From Paguma larvata (lineage: Eukaryota > Chordata > Mammalia > Carnivora > Viverridae): a stretch of DNA of 64,000 bases. This document shows positions 47,266-56,165 of the stretch, piece after piece. Every line of letters begins with the position of its first letter. Position 1 is the first letter of the stretch. The notes beneath the pieces were generated by a model that had not been told where the DNA came from, searched no databases, and was given only the letters and a program-made list of their open reading frames with translations. A program made the position numbers and the translations under genes. The stretch is taken from assembly GCA_030068075.1 (NCBI GenBank), contig JAINVK010001250.1, positions 1 to 64,000 on the forward strand. Direction: 5' to 3'.

Positions 47266-47930
47266 AGTTCTTTATTTCCTAAAGGCCCGTTAAAAGCTGT
47301 TTGGATGTATCGTTTATATGAAGTCATATGAAGTGCATGCTTTATTTCTTGACTGCTTTCATATGGATTTGTTACTATTTTCACACTATCTGGAAAGTGC
47401 TTACAATATTTGATATTACAACTTTGCTTGAAGTTACTCTGAATCGTATTTTCCCTTCTCCTATTCACATATCTGGCTGTTAGGAAAGAAAAAAAATTTC
47501 CTGATGGTTGGTCCAAGCAGGGACTCCCCGGTGGATTGAGGAATGCCTGGCTTTTCCTCTGCTCATTGATCTCTGTGGTGGCCACAGGCACCACCCAAAA
47601 GACCCCAAGAATGAAAGGCATGCTGTCTACAGGTTGCTGCTAGAGATATTTTAGCCTCTCGGGATAACAATGCAGCTGCCACACAAGTTCCTAAGGTAAT
47701 CACCTGGGCCCTCTAAAACTTGATGGTACAAAGCTGATGGCTAAAGTTCCCCTCCATATAATTCTTTTTACATTCGCATTTGGAAAACATATTTTTTTGG
47801 AAAGACAAGCATGAAATATTAATATCTGTGGAAGTTGCTTGATTTGTAGATTTGTACTTTTATCAGTATCTTGTATATATATTTAGGCAATTCATAGAGG
47901 AAAAGAGACCCTATTTTAAAAAGTATTTTG
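47266..47930. other. Unassigned intergenic sequence
   Basis: A 159-codon minus frame (47621-47142) overlaps the MIR and has no recognisable domain. Confidence 0.4.
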
Positions 47931-47931
47931 G

Positions 47932-48169
47932 GGGGCGCCTGGGTGGCTTAGTTGGTTGAGCAGCCGACTTCGGCTCAGGTCATGATCTCACAGTCTGTGA
48001 GTTCGAGCCCCGCATCAGGCTCCATGCTGATGGCTCGGAGCCTGGAGCCTGCTTCGGATTCTGTGTCTCCCTCTCTCTCTGCCCTTCCCCTGTTCATACT
48101 CTGTCTCTATGTCTCTCAAAAATAAATAAACATTAAAAAAAAAAAGTTTAAAAAATAAAAATAAAAAAA
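47932..48169 (+). mobile_element. SINEC, near consensus
   Basis: Full copy with long A-rich tail; target duplication aaaaagtattttggg. The nearest SINE to the DZIP1 promoter island, about 0.4 kb away. Confidence 0.95.
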
Positions 48170-48234
48170 AAAAGTATTTTGGGTGTAAGAAATTTAGAAA
48201 GCCTGCCATCAAATATAATTAGCTCTGCCACGAA

Positions 48235-48425
48235 TTTAATTTTTTAAGCTTTATTGAGCTATAATGTACAAATGCACCCTTAATTTTCAATGTACAATTC
48301 GATAAAATTTGACAAATTGTATATACCCAGATAATCAACAAACAGCGAGCACAATCAAAACGCAGAATATTTCCGTTATACCCCAAAAAGTGTCTTCCTG
48401 CTGTTCTGCAGGCAATTCCTCTCCA
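48235..48425 (-). mobile_element. Old L1 3' UTR fragment, antisense
   Basis: agctttattgagctataatgt and caatgtacaattcgataaaat match L1ME-type 3' ends read backward. Confidence 0.6.
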
Positions 48426-48792
48426 TCCCATTTAATTTTACACAGTTTTGTTGTTTAACGTCTCTTAAGTTTGTGTGTAAAAGATGAGGATGAATAGGCA
48501 TTTCCGATTTCAAACTGTAAGGTGAGGACAGGAGTGAATAACGGGAGGCTAGCAGCTGGAACAGAAAGTTCCCGGGGATGTGGCTCCCCCACCCCCCCAC
48601 CCCCGCCTTAAGGACAGGAAGTGTCAGCCCCGGAGCCAGGGAGGGTGGTGGCCCGGGGAGCTGGCCCGCAGGAGGTGCCCTCTCCGGTGGACGGGCTCGC
48701 CCACGAGGTTCTTCTCTCGTCTCGCAGGGCCCTGGGCGCACGCTGACTGCGCGGGGGCCGGCGCGCCCTTCGCTCCAGGTCCGGGTCAGGGC

Positions 48793-48806
48793 GCTGCCAT
48801 AGCAAC
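48793..48806 (+). promoter_or_regulatory. RFX X-box in the DZIP1 promoter
   Basis: GCTGCCATAGCAAC matches the RFX-family X-box (imperfect inverted repeat GTNRCC ... RGYAAC) with one change in the left half. It lies about 165 bp upstream of the DZIP1 ATG. RFX factors drive ciliary genes through sites at this distance, and DZIP1 is a ciliary protein. Confidence 0.65.
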
Positions 48807-48971
48807 GGCCTGGACGCCCAGACCTTAGGCCGCCGCCGCCGCCGCCGGAGACCCGGCCATCTCCCGCTTCCGAGGGGTGGGGCGGCGGCGGCCCGGGAGG
48901 TGGCCCGGGCTGAGTAAACGGGACCGCCCCGTCCTCGGATACCAGCGGAGGCGGCGGCTTTGCTTCCAAGC

Positions 48972-48974
48972 ATG
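48972..48974 (+). CDS. DZIP1: DZIP1 coding exon 1: start codon only
   Basis: The exon contributes just ATG to the coding sequence: AAGC-ATG is followed at once by the donor GTGAGT (48975-48980). The next exon begins CCC TTC CAG, so the joined protein starts Met-Pro-Phe-Gln-Lys-His-Val-Tyr-Tyr, which is the N-terminus I recognise for DZIP1. Position -3 is A. No ATG in frame lies just upstream. The 5' end of the exon (5' UTR) is not determinable. Confidence 0.9.
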
Positions 48975-49131
48975 GTGAGTTCAAAGCGGGGAGGTCAGGC
49001 TGCCCGGCGATGCGGGACAGGGGGCGGCCGGGGCTCCCCGGGAATCCCAGCTCCCTCACCACCGCCCGCGCCGTCTCCTTCCCGGGACTCCCAGCTCCCT
49101 CACCACCCCCCGCGCCGTCTCCTTCCCGCAG
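48975..49131 (+). other. DZIP1: DZIP1 intron 1 (157 bp) with a duplicated acceptor region
   Basis: GT-AG intron, GTGAGT to CCTTCCCGCAG, unusually short for this gene. It contains a 44-bp tandem duplication: the segment starting at 49037 is repeated from 49081 with only a few changes. Only the second copy ends in CAG; the first ends in cccggga, so just one acceptor is usable. Retention of this intron would shift frame (157 is not a multiple of 3). Confidence 0.85.
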
Positions 49132-49689
49132 CCCTTCCAGAAGCACGTCTACTACCCGCTGGCCGGCGGCCTGGAAGGACCCGACGCCCCCGCAGCCGCC
49201 TCGGCGGGCGCGGCCCCGATGGCCTGTGTCCCCCCCAGCGTGGCGTCGGGCCCCCTGCCCTTCTTCCAGTTCCGGCCGCGGCTGGAGAGCGTGGACTGGC
49301 GGCGGCTGAGCGCCATCGACGTGGACAAGGTGGCGGGGGCCGTGGACGTGCTCACGCTGCAGGAGAACATCATGAACATCACCTTCTGCAAGCTGGAGGA
49401 CGAGAAGTGCCCGCACTGCCAGTCCGGGGTGGACCCGGTGCTGCTGAAGCTCATCCGCCTGGCGCAGCTCACCATCGAGTACCTGCTGCACTCGCAGGAG
49501 TTCCTCACCTCGCAGCTGCGCCACCTGGAGGAGCGGCTGCGCCTGAGCCTGGCCGACTGCGAGCAGGGCAAGAAGCTCCTCACCAAGCAGGCCGGCGACA
49601 TCAAGTTACTCAAGGACGAGTGTAAACGCAGGAAAAAGATGATCTCGACCCAGCAGCTGATGATCGAGGCCAAAGCCAGCTATTACCAG
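49132..49689 (+). CDS. DZIP1: DZIP1 coding exon 2: Dzip-like N-terminal domain
   Basis: 558 nt, 186 codons (residues 2-187), open in phase 0, from [16 protein letters not shown] to [10 protein letters not shown]. It includes [19 protein letters not shown], the conserved core of the DZIP1/DZIP1L N-terminal domain, and a Cys-rich [12 protein letters not shown] motif. From about residue 120 the sequence is helical and charged ([20 protein letters not shown]), entering a coiled coil. DZIP1 (DAZ-interacting zinc finger protein 1) acts at the basal body and mother centriole in ciliogenesis and Hedgehog signalling. Acceptor CCCGCAG before, donor GTGAGA after. An in-frame Met at residue 31 (49219) could serve as an internal start. 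Confidence 0.96.
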
Positions 49690-50059
49690 GTGAGACGCTG
49701 CCTTGTGATTCCGATTTGAAATCCAGTAAAATCCTCCATCACTGCTTTTTTTTTTTCCTTTGTAAGGTTTTTACTGGAAACCCGAAGAAACAGCACAGTT
49801 AAGCAAAAGAGTAATTTTAACCAACAGCTGACATGGTTCGTTACCTTCCGTAACCATAGGTTTAATAATTAAACAAGCAATGTTGTCTGCGGTGCTTTCC
49901 TGCAGTCATCTTTATAAACGCTGGCTCTTTAAGAAACGGTGTCCTCTTCCCAATCCATGTAATGAAAAATAAATTTTCAAATTGCTGGTACAAATTGCTG
50001 TTCAGGTCTGCCCCCAAATGTTCTGGAATGATCTGGAAATCTGGAATTTGTGGGGTTTT
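49690..50059. other. DZIP1 intron 2, first part
   Basis: Unique-looking; a short poly(T) lies at 49747-49756. No gene. Confidence 0.5.
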
Positions 50060-50285
50060 TTATTTCAAGTTATTTTCAAACTTGCCGAAAAGTTGTAAGA
50101 ATAGTGCAAAGAACTTCATAAACCCCTCGCCCAGATTCTCCAGTTATTAACATGTGCCACATTTGCTTTATTTTCTCATTCTCTAGATACATATTATTAT
50201 TTTTGAACCCTTGGCCGGTGAGTTCCAGACTCCTAAGTAGTTCAATATGCATATCTCCTAAGAACAAGAACACTGACTAATGTAA
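50060..50285 (-). mobile_element. Old L1/HAL1 3' fragment, antisense
   Basis: cttgccgaaaagttgtaagaa and ccccagattctccag-like text followed by ttattaacatgtgccac. Confidence 0.5.
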
Positions 50286-50353
50286 CAGTATTAGTGATAT
50301 AGAACAACAGTATTTGTTAATTGAACAGGTAGTATTTTAAGTCTATTTTATTG

Positions 50354-50560
50354 GGGCACCTGAGTGGGTCAGCTGGTTAAGCATCCAACTCTCGATTTTG
50401 GCTCAGTCGTGAGATCGAGCCCAGCGGCCAGCTCTGTGCTGAGCGTGGAACACGCTTAGGATTCTCTCTCTCCCTCTCTCTCTGTCTCTACCCCACTTGT
50501 ACATGTGCGCTCTCTCTCTCTCTCTCTCAAAATAAATAAACATTAAAAAAGTAAAATAAG
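50354..50560 (+). mobile_element. SINEC copy
   Basis: Head ggggcacctgagtgggtcag; short target duplication (t)attttatt. Confidence 0.92.
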
Positions 50561-50718
50561 ATATATTTTATTAATGTAACAATAGTATTTAAAAAATGAA
50601 AGCCTCTTGCTTTTCTGTGTTTAATCTCTAACTTTTATGGGTCAGATATTGAGCTAAGATAAATATTATAATTTTTGAGTATAACAGAAATCAGTTGTAT
50701 ATATTTTTTATTGATTAG

Positions 50719-50766
50719 ATGGAGGAAATGCAAAGGACATCAACAATGCTTGATAAAGTTATCAAA
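50719..50766 (+). other. Candidate 48-nt in-frame cassette exon of DZIP1
   Basis: Within DZIP1 intron 2, TTTTTTATTGATTAG precedes 48 nt reading MEEMQRTSTMLDKVIK, followed by GTAAGC. The length is exactly 16 codons and both neighbouring exons meet in phase 0, so inclusion would insert 16 residues just before Cys188 without a frameshift. The segment is not obviously repeat-derived. The polypyrimidine tract is only moderate, and no transcript evidence is available. Confidence 0.3.
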
Positions 50767-50849
50767 GTAAGCAACAGGCTGACAAGATTGGTTTCATACC
50801 CTTACATTGAAGTCGCTTTGGCTAAATATGAATTAAAAGGCCTCAGTGA

Positions 50850-50897
50850 ATGGACACCTGGTTGGCTCAGTCGGTAGAGCATATGACTCTTGTAGGC
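50850..50897 (+). mobile_element. SINEC 5' fragment
   Basis: tggacacctggttggctcag and tagagcatatgactcttg, then the homology stops. Confidence 0.75.
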
Positions 50898-51545
50898 ACA
50901 GGTTATGGTGTGGTTAACAGTGCTTCGGACTGACCCAACAGGAGCCTCGAGAGACGTGTACTTAAGATAGGGGAACAAGTGGGACAGAATACTGTTAGGA
51001 AGGCTTAGTGTTTAGCCTTGGGTACACAACCCTGAGATATAATCCTCAAATGACACCTGATGTTGCTAATTGCCTATTTGTTTCATAAATGCCACGTAGA
51101 AAATACATATTTATAAATCATGTCGATAGGGACTTTTATATGTCTATCAGTTATACAATGAATAGAATGGGTTCTATTTAGATTTAAAAATAGCTTTGGT
51201 AGTAATCAGTGACATCTTAAAAGCTATAACAAACAGATATTTTACGTTTATGAACATTTTTTCATTCTTTTAGTTACTATAAAAATAGCTGTTAGTAAAG
51301 ATTCTCAAGTGTGAATGATATCCATGATTAAAGGTAAGGGCTCTGTCTTATTAAATGAGTGACACCCGCCAAGTCAGCCACTCAGCAGAGTCCCTGAATG
51401 ACAGCGTTTGGTGTGTGTCATGCCCCAGTGTGACCACAAAGAGGTAGGATTGCGGGGACCACTTATTCTTAGTGCGGTGTGGATACACTCTGCTCTCTTA
51501 GGTGCCTTTCCATTGTCTCTTGACGGACTCTGCGCAATGTGAGCC
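50898..51545. other. Unassigned DZIP1 intron 2 sequence
   Basis: No gene or named repeat recognised. Confidence 0.4.
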
Positions 51546-51549
51546 CTTT

Positions 51550-51700
51550 AGGGTGACAATTCCAGAGTTAGACTGCCTGGGTTTGAATCCTAACTATTCC
51601 ACCATGCAAGTCCGTTAACATCTAGACCTCAGTTTCCTCATCTGGAAAATGAGAACATTAGTAGTAGGTATCTTTTAGGGCTGTTCTGAGAATTCCATGG
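51550..51700 (+). repeat. MIR
   Basis: agactgcctgggtttgaatcc and cagtttcctcatctggaaaatg in sense order. Confidence 0.85.
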
Positions 51701-51905
51701 GCTACTGCACATGCAGCATAGGGAAATCTCCGCAAACAGCGTCTGACTGTATGTGTCGATTTCCACACTGACTTCTTGGTAATGAGCTGTGACTCCCCGG
51801 GCTCTCTGCAAGGTCTCACACCTTTCCTAGGAGATGAGTAGCGGTGATATAGGAAGAAGGCCAGGGGTTGCAGTGATGATGCTGTAAGAAGCAGTGATTC
51901 AGGGA

Positions 51906-51986
51906 GGGGAAGTCAGGAACCATGGGATCATGACCTGAGCCAAAATGAAGTCGGTTGCTTAACCAACTGAGCCACCTCGGCGCCCT
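51906..51986 (-). mobile_element. SINEC 5' fragment, antisense
   Basis: gggatcatgacctgagcc and aactgagccacctcggcgccc; CT body and tail missing. Confidence 0.85.
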
Positions 51987-52277
51987 CAATTATTTATTTC
52001 ATGGATTGTGTATTAAGTGTTGAATCTAAAAAGGCATCATCAAGATCATCTAGGTTTTCTTCTATGTTATTTTTTAGTAGTTTTTTAGTTTTGCATTTTA
52101 CATTTAGGTTGGCGAAACTTTTTGAATTAGATTTTGTGAAGGATGTGAAGTCTGTGTCAACATTCATTTTTTTGTGGATGAACAGTTGGTCCAGCACCAT
52201 TGTTGAAGAAACTGTCTTTGTTGCAGTGTATTGTTTTTGCTCCTTTGTCAAAGATCATATAGATCTCGTACGTGTTT

Positions 52278-52337
52278 TATTTTATTTTATTTTATTTTAT
52301 TTTATTTTATTTTATTTTATTTTATTTTATTTTATTT
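52278..52337 (+). repeat. (TTTTA)n microsatellite
   Basis: About twelve units, the expanded A-rich tail of the antisense SINE that follows. Confidence 0.97.
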
Positions 52338-52531
52338 TTGAGAGAGAGTGCACATGCACACGAGAGCATGAGCAGGGAAAGGCGGAGGGAGTGGGGGAGA
52401 GAGAATCTTAAGCAGATTCTCCGTGCCCAGCACAGAGCCTGACTCTGGACTTGATCCCACAACCATGAGATCATGACCTGAGCCAAAATCAAGAGTCAGT
52501 TGCTTAACCTGCTGAGCCAGCCAGGCTCCCC
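52338..52531 (-). mobile_element. SINEC inserted in L1
   Basis: Antisense copy. tagatctcgtacgtg before the tail and tagatctcatacata after give the target duplication. Confidence 0.93.
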
Positions 52532-53010
52532 TAGATCTCATACATATTTTGTTGGATTCATACATAAGTATTCATTTTTGGGGTGCTAATGTAAAGGGCG
52601 GTATATTACTGGAATATAGGAAAGCAATTGACTTTAGTATATTAACCTTATATCCCACAACTTTGCTATACCTGGTTGTTAATTCCAGGGTTATTGTGGG
52701 TTTTTTTGTTTTTTTGTTTTTGTTTTTGTTTTTGTTTTGTCAGTTCTTTTGGATTTTCTACACAGACATTAATGTCATCTGCAAACAAAGAAAATTCTGT
52801 ATCTTCCTTCTTAATCTGTATATTTGTTATTTCCTTTCCTTGCCTTATTGCATTAGCAAGAACTTCCAGTACAATGTTGAAAAGCAGAGATGAAAAGGGA
52901 CTTCCTTGCTTTGTACCTGATCTTAGTGGGGAAGTTTTGAGTTTTTCGACCATTAAGTATGATATGAGCTGTAGGTGTTTGTAGCTAGTCTTTACCAAGT
53001 TGGGAAAGTT

Positions 53011-53445
53011 CCCCCCTCCCTGGAGTTTTTAACTTTAAAGATTCCCTGAAACGCAGTGCCAAGAAATGTGCCATAATGTTGACTTTCTGGGAAAGAGATC
53101 CTGACCTTCCGATGTAGTTACACGATTCGGAGTAAGGCAATACTGCACGTGAATAGAAGAACATATTAGTAGCACAGCGGAAATGAAGTTGCAAAATCCA
53201 AACTAGAAGAAACTCTGTAGGACACATGTTTAGTTTCTTCAGCAAAAGAATTGCAAAGACAAAAGAGAGATGAGGGGCAACCTATAGACCAAAAGGCAGT
53301 TGAGAGATATAATGAGCAGTAGCAGGATATGGCCCTATTTGGATCCTGATTCAAAACAAACTGCAAAATTTTTTTCTAAGTGTGTGAAATATCAGAGAAA
53401 TATAACCAAAGGGTCAAGATTAAGGAATTAATTTTCACATTTTAT
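53011..53445. other. Unassigned DZIP1 intron 2 sequence
   Basis: Two overlapping minus frames (86 and 66 codons) show no domain. Confidence 0.4.
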
Positions 53446-53664
53446 TTTTTTAATTTTTTTTAATGTTTGTTTATTTTTGAGAGACAGAGAGACAGAGTGT
53501 GAACAGAGGAAGGGCAGAGAGAGAGGCCGACACAGAATCTGAAGCAAGCTCCATGCTCTGAGCCATCAGCACAGAGCCTGACGTGGGGCTCGAACTCACA
53601 GAGTGTGAGATCATGACCTGAGCTGAAGTCGGTCACTTAACCGACTGAGCCACCCAGGTGCCCC
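53446..53664 (-). mobile_element. SINEC, near consensus
   Basis: Antisense; target duplication aattttcacatttta on both sides. Confidence 0.96.
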
Positions 53665-53729
53665 TAATTTTCACATTTTAAACAGTGGAATAATAGTATT
53701 GTGATTGTGTTAGAAGAACATCATGTTAG

Positions 53730-53944
53730 GGGTGCCTGGGTGGTTCAGCTGGTTAAGCACACAACTTCGGCTCAGGTTATGATCTCATGGTTCGTGACTT
53801 TGAGCCCCACTTTAGGCCCTGTGCTGACGGCTCGGAGCCTGGAGCCTGCTTCCGATTCTGTGTCTCCCTGTCTCTGCCCCTCCCCCACTCGCACTCTGTC
53901 TCTCAAAAATGAATAAATGTTAAAAAAAATAAATAAAAAAAAAA
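53730..53944 (+). mobile_element. SINEC copy
   Basis: Full copy only 66 bp from the preceding SINE and in the opposite orientation. Confidence 0.94.
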
Positions 53945-54150
53945 AGAACGTCCTTTTAGAGATGGATTCTGAAATATTAACAAATGAAATATGTAATATC
54001 CAGGTTTTAACTCAGGGTAATCCAGGAACAAAGATATAAATGAAACAAGTTGAATTTTTGCTTAAAATTTGAATCCGTGTTAAAATGGAAAATAGAAATG
54101 TTTGTGGAATTTTTTTTCAGGAAAATTCATTTCAGGAGGCCAAGTATTTC
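53945..54150. other. Unassigned DZIP1 intron 2 sequence
   Basis: AT-rich; no gene. Confidence 0.4.
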
Positions 54151-54640
54151 TAAGCATGTGTTCAGTGATTTATTAATGCTGGGCTTTGGGGATAATGCTA
54201 TGAATAAGATAGACAAGACCCCAAGCTGTCAGGAATGTGACATTCTAGAACCGAGAGGGGTTGGTTAGAGGACAAGAAACAAGTGCAGTGGCTAAATGTG
54301 GAAATAGTAACTGATGAGACATGCAATAATGAAAGTAAGACAGTGTGGTGGGACAGTGACTGGCAGAAGGGCCGTCCACCACGGTCTTGTTGAGGACGTG
54401 CCCAGCGTGGAAGACGCTCTAGGAATGACTCCTGAATGCCAGGAAGGAGCCAGTGTGGGGAGGATCTGGGGAAGGTTCAGGCCGGGCACGAGCTAACGCA
54501 GAGTCTGTATTTGGCTTGCTCGAGGGACAGAAAGAAGACTGGTGTGGCTGGAGTGTCTCGGACAAGTTGGCGACAGGCCGGGAATCACCTGTGTAACGGG
54601 AGCAGCGTCAGGTCCCTGCAGGCACCCAGATGAGCTGCTC
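54150..54640 (+). repeat. Ancient L2-type repeat
   Basis: gggctttggggataatgctatg, accccaagctgtcaggaatg and actggtgtggctggagtg in order match the same family as 10.8 and 55.05 kb. Confidence 0.5.
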
Positions 54641-54850
54641 TGACTGTCGGGAGATAGCTGTCACTGCCCTGTGCTCAGTCTGGGGAGAACACCCTGGTTT
54701 ACAGTTGTCTTTTTAGTATCCGTTGCTGGGATGATATCTTTTGGGCGAACGTTCCCGAGAGGTGGTGCTTTAGGTACCCCAATTTCAATTGAAATTAGGT
54801 GGGAGGGCGCTTGCTACAGACGCTCAGGTTTGTTGCTCTCTCCTTTTCAG
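54641..54850. other. DZIP1 intron 2, last part
   Basis: Unique-looking sequence ending in the exon 3 polypyrimidine tract (tttgttgctctctccttttcag). Confidence 0.6.
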
Positions 54851-54935
54851 TGCCATTTTTGTGATAAGGCCTTTATGAACCAAGCTTTTCTACAAAGTCA
54901 CATTCAGCGCCGCCACCCTGAAGATTCTCACCTCG
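54851..54935 (+). CDS. DZIP1: DZIP1 coding exon 3: C2H2 zinc finger
   Basis: 85 nt after the acceptor CTCCTTTTCAG, encoding [20 protein letters not shown] and then RHPEDSHL (residues 188-215) plus the first base of a Glu codon. This is a complete C2H2 finger: Cys188, Cys191, His204, His209 (C-x2-C-x12-H-x4-H). It is the single finger that defines DZIP1. The exon ends in phase 1 with donor GTAAGT (54936). Exons 2 and 3 join in phase 0 across a 5.2-kb intron. Confidence 0.96.
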
Positions 54936-55039
54936 GTAAGTGGCGAGCTCAACTTCACAGAGCTGTTTTCCTTTTGGTGCCTTTCTCCTTTTTTCAGCGA
55001 GACATGGTCCAGTGCATCTCTCAGTCCTTCTAAAAGTCC

Positions 55040-56165
55040 CATAGTCTTTGTTCATTCATGAAATATTGAGCCCCTACTATGTGCCATGCACAGCACCAGG
55101 CCTGGGGCTATGGGCATAAGTGAAACAGACCAAGTCCTGCCCTGTGGAGTCTTCCATGCTGTTAGGAGGGGCAGAGGAGACACACTTAAATAAATGGGTG
55201 GTTCCCTTCAAATGGCGGCAAATGCAGCAAAGAAAATAAAATGAGAATGGGGTGGAGGTAGTTAGCAGAGTCTTTATGGAGGAGGCCCTATTTGGTCAGA
55301 AACTGGATTGATGAGGAGGTCCCAGCCGGGGGAATGAATATTCCAGACAAGGGGAGCTCTGAGTGTCGAAGGTATGAGGGGCAGGTACCACGGAGTGTTT
55401 GAGGAACAGATAGAAGGTCAGTGGAGTAGAGCGAGCAAGGCAGTAGTGTGCGGGGACGTTGAAGGGGAGGGGGAGCCAGGTCACGTGGGGCGTTGAAGCC
55501 CCCCGCCAGGAATGTGGGTAACGGCTGGTGGAGAGCACAGGGGCCGCGGTGGAAGCAGGTGGAGGAGTGAGGAGGCTGTGGGGTGATGCAGGTGAGTGAC
55601 ATGGCAGCAGGACCAGGATGGTACCAGGGGAGACCAGAGAAGTGAGGACGGAGAGGACATGTTCTGCCCAGAGCCCCCAGAGGTGTGACTCGGCATGAGA
55701 ACAAGAGATAAAAGAAAGACAGTCCTGGATTTTGTGCTATACATTTGGGTGAGTGGCAGCGATGTCTACTGAGATAGGGACCTAGGGGCGGGAAGTGGGT
55801 TGAGGAAGGAAGGAGAATGAGAGTGTGTATTGGTCAGGGTAAACCTGAGGCACACATGCAAACGCCATGCAAGTGGAGATGCAGGGGGCCTGGAGGTCAA
55901 AGTTAGAGCTCTGGCTGGAGAAGCAAATCCAGGAGCCGTTAGCAGAGCTGGGCTGCATGAGCTCCCCTAGAGAGAGAAGAGAGACGGCTAGGGGCCAGGC
56001 TGAAGGCTCTCCCAACATTAGGAGCTCAGGAGGAGCAGCCGAGGGGGTGAGAAGTAGTAATCGAGGCAGAAGAGAGACTTGGCGAGTGCGTTGTCATGGA
56101 AACCAAGGGAAACAAGTGTTTCAGGAAGGAGGCAGTGATCCGTTTATTGAATGTTCCTGAAGCAT
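55040..56165 (+). repeat. Ancient L2-type repeat, long copy (about 1.1 kb)
   Basis: Begins gagcccctactatgtgccatgc and follows the family through 'ggcttgg-like' mid sections (ggaacagatagaaggtcagtgg, gtgggtaacggctgg) to ggaggcagtgatccg. It explains why many long frames appear on both strands here; none is a gene. Confidence 0.6.

Larger units (their letters stand above)
48580..49700. promoter_or_regulatory. DZIP1: CpG island, DZIP1 promoter and first exons
   Basis: CpG-dense sequence from about 48.6 kb through the end of the large DZIP1 exon. It includes a run of GCC triplets (48830-48845) just upstream of the start codon, GC boxes and an X-box at 48793-48806. No TATA box is evident, as usual for this promoter class. 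Confidence 0.8.
51990..53010 (-). mobile_element. L1 ORF2 fragment, antisense, split by SINE
   Basis: On the minus strand 52998-52669 stays open for 110 codons and encodes part of the L1 reverse transcriptase: SGTKQGSPFSSLLFNIVLEV and, further on, LFADDINVC. The FADD box is the catalytic YxDD-type motif. Upstream and downstream frames are broken, so it is inactive. A SINE sits at 52278-52531. Confidence 0.85.

Noticed and set aside
48376..49524. 382-codon minus-strand frame across the DZIP1 first exons
   Set aside because: It is the antisense shadow of DZIP1 exon 2, whose plus-strand reading matches the known protein and splice sites.
48960..49625. 221-codon plus frame through intron 1
   Set aside because: It reads through the intron in the wrong frame for exon 2; the ATG|GTGAGT and CCCGCAG|CCC splice gives the correct DZIP1 N-terminus.
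56090..56103. X-box-like GTTGTCATGGAAAC in DZIP1 intron 3
   Set aside because: The right half is off consensus and the site lies within an ancient L2-type repeat, so it is probably inherited from the repeat.
55040..56160. Several 80-138-codon frames on both strands
   Set aside because: They coincide with a long copy of an ancient interspersed repeat and have no exon borders in the DZIP1 frame.
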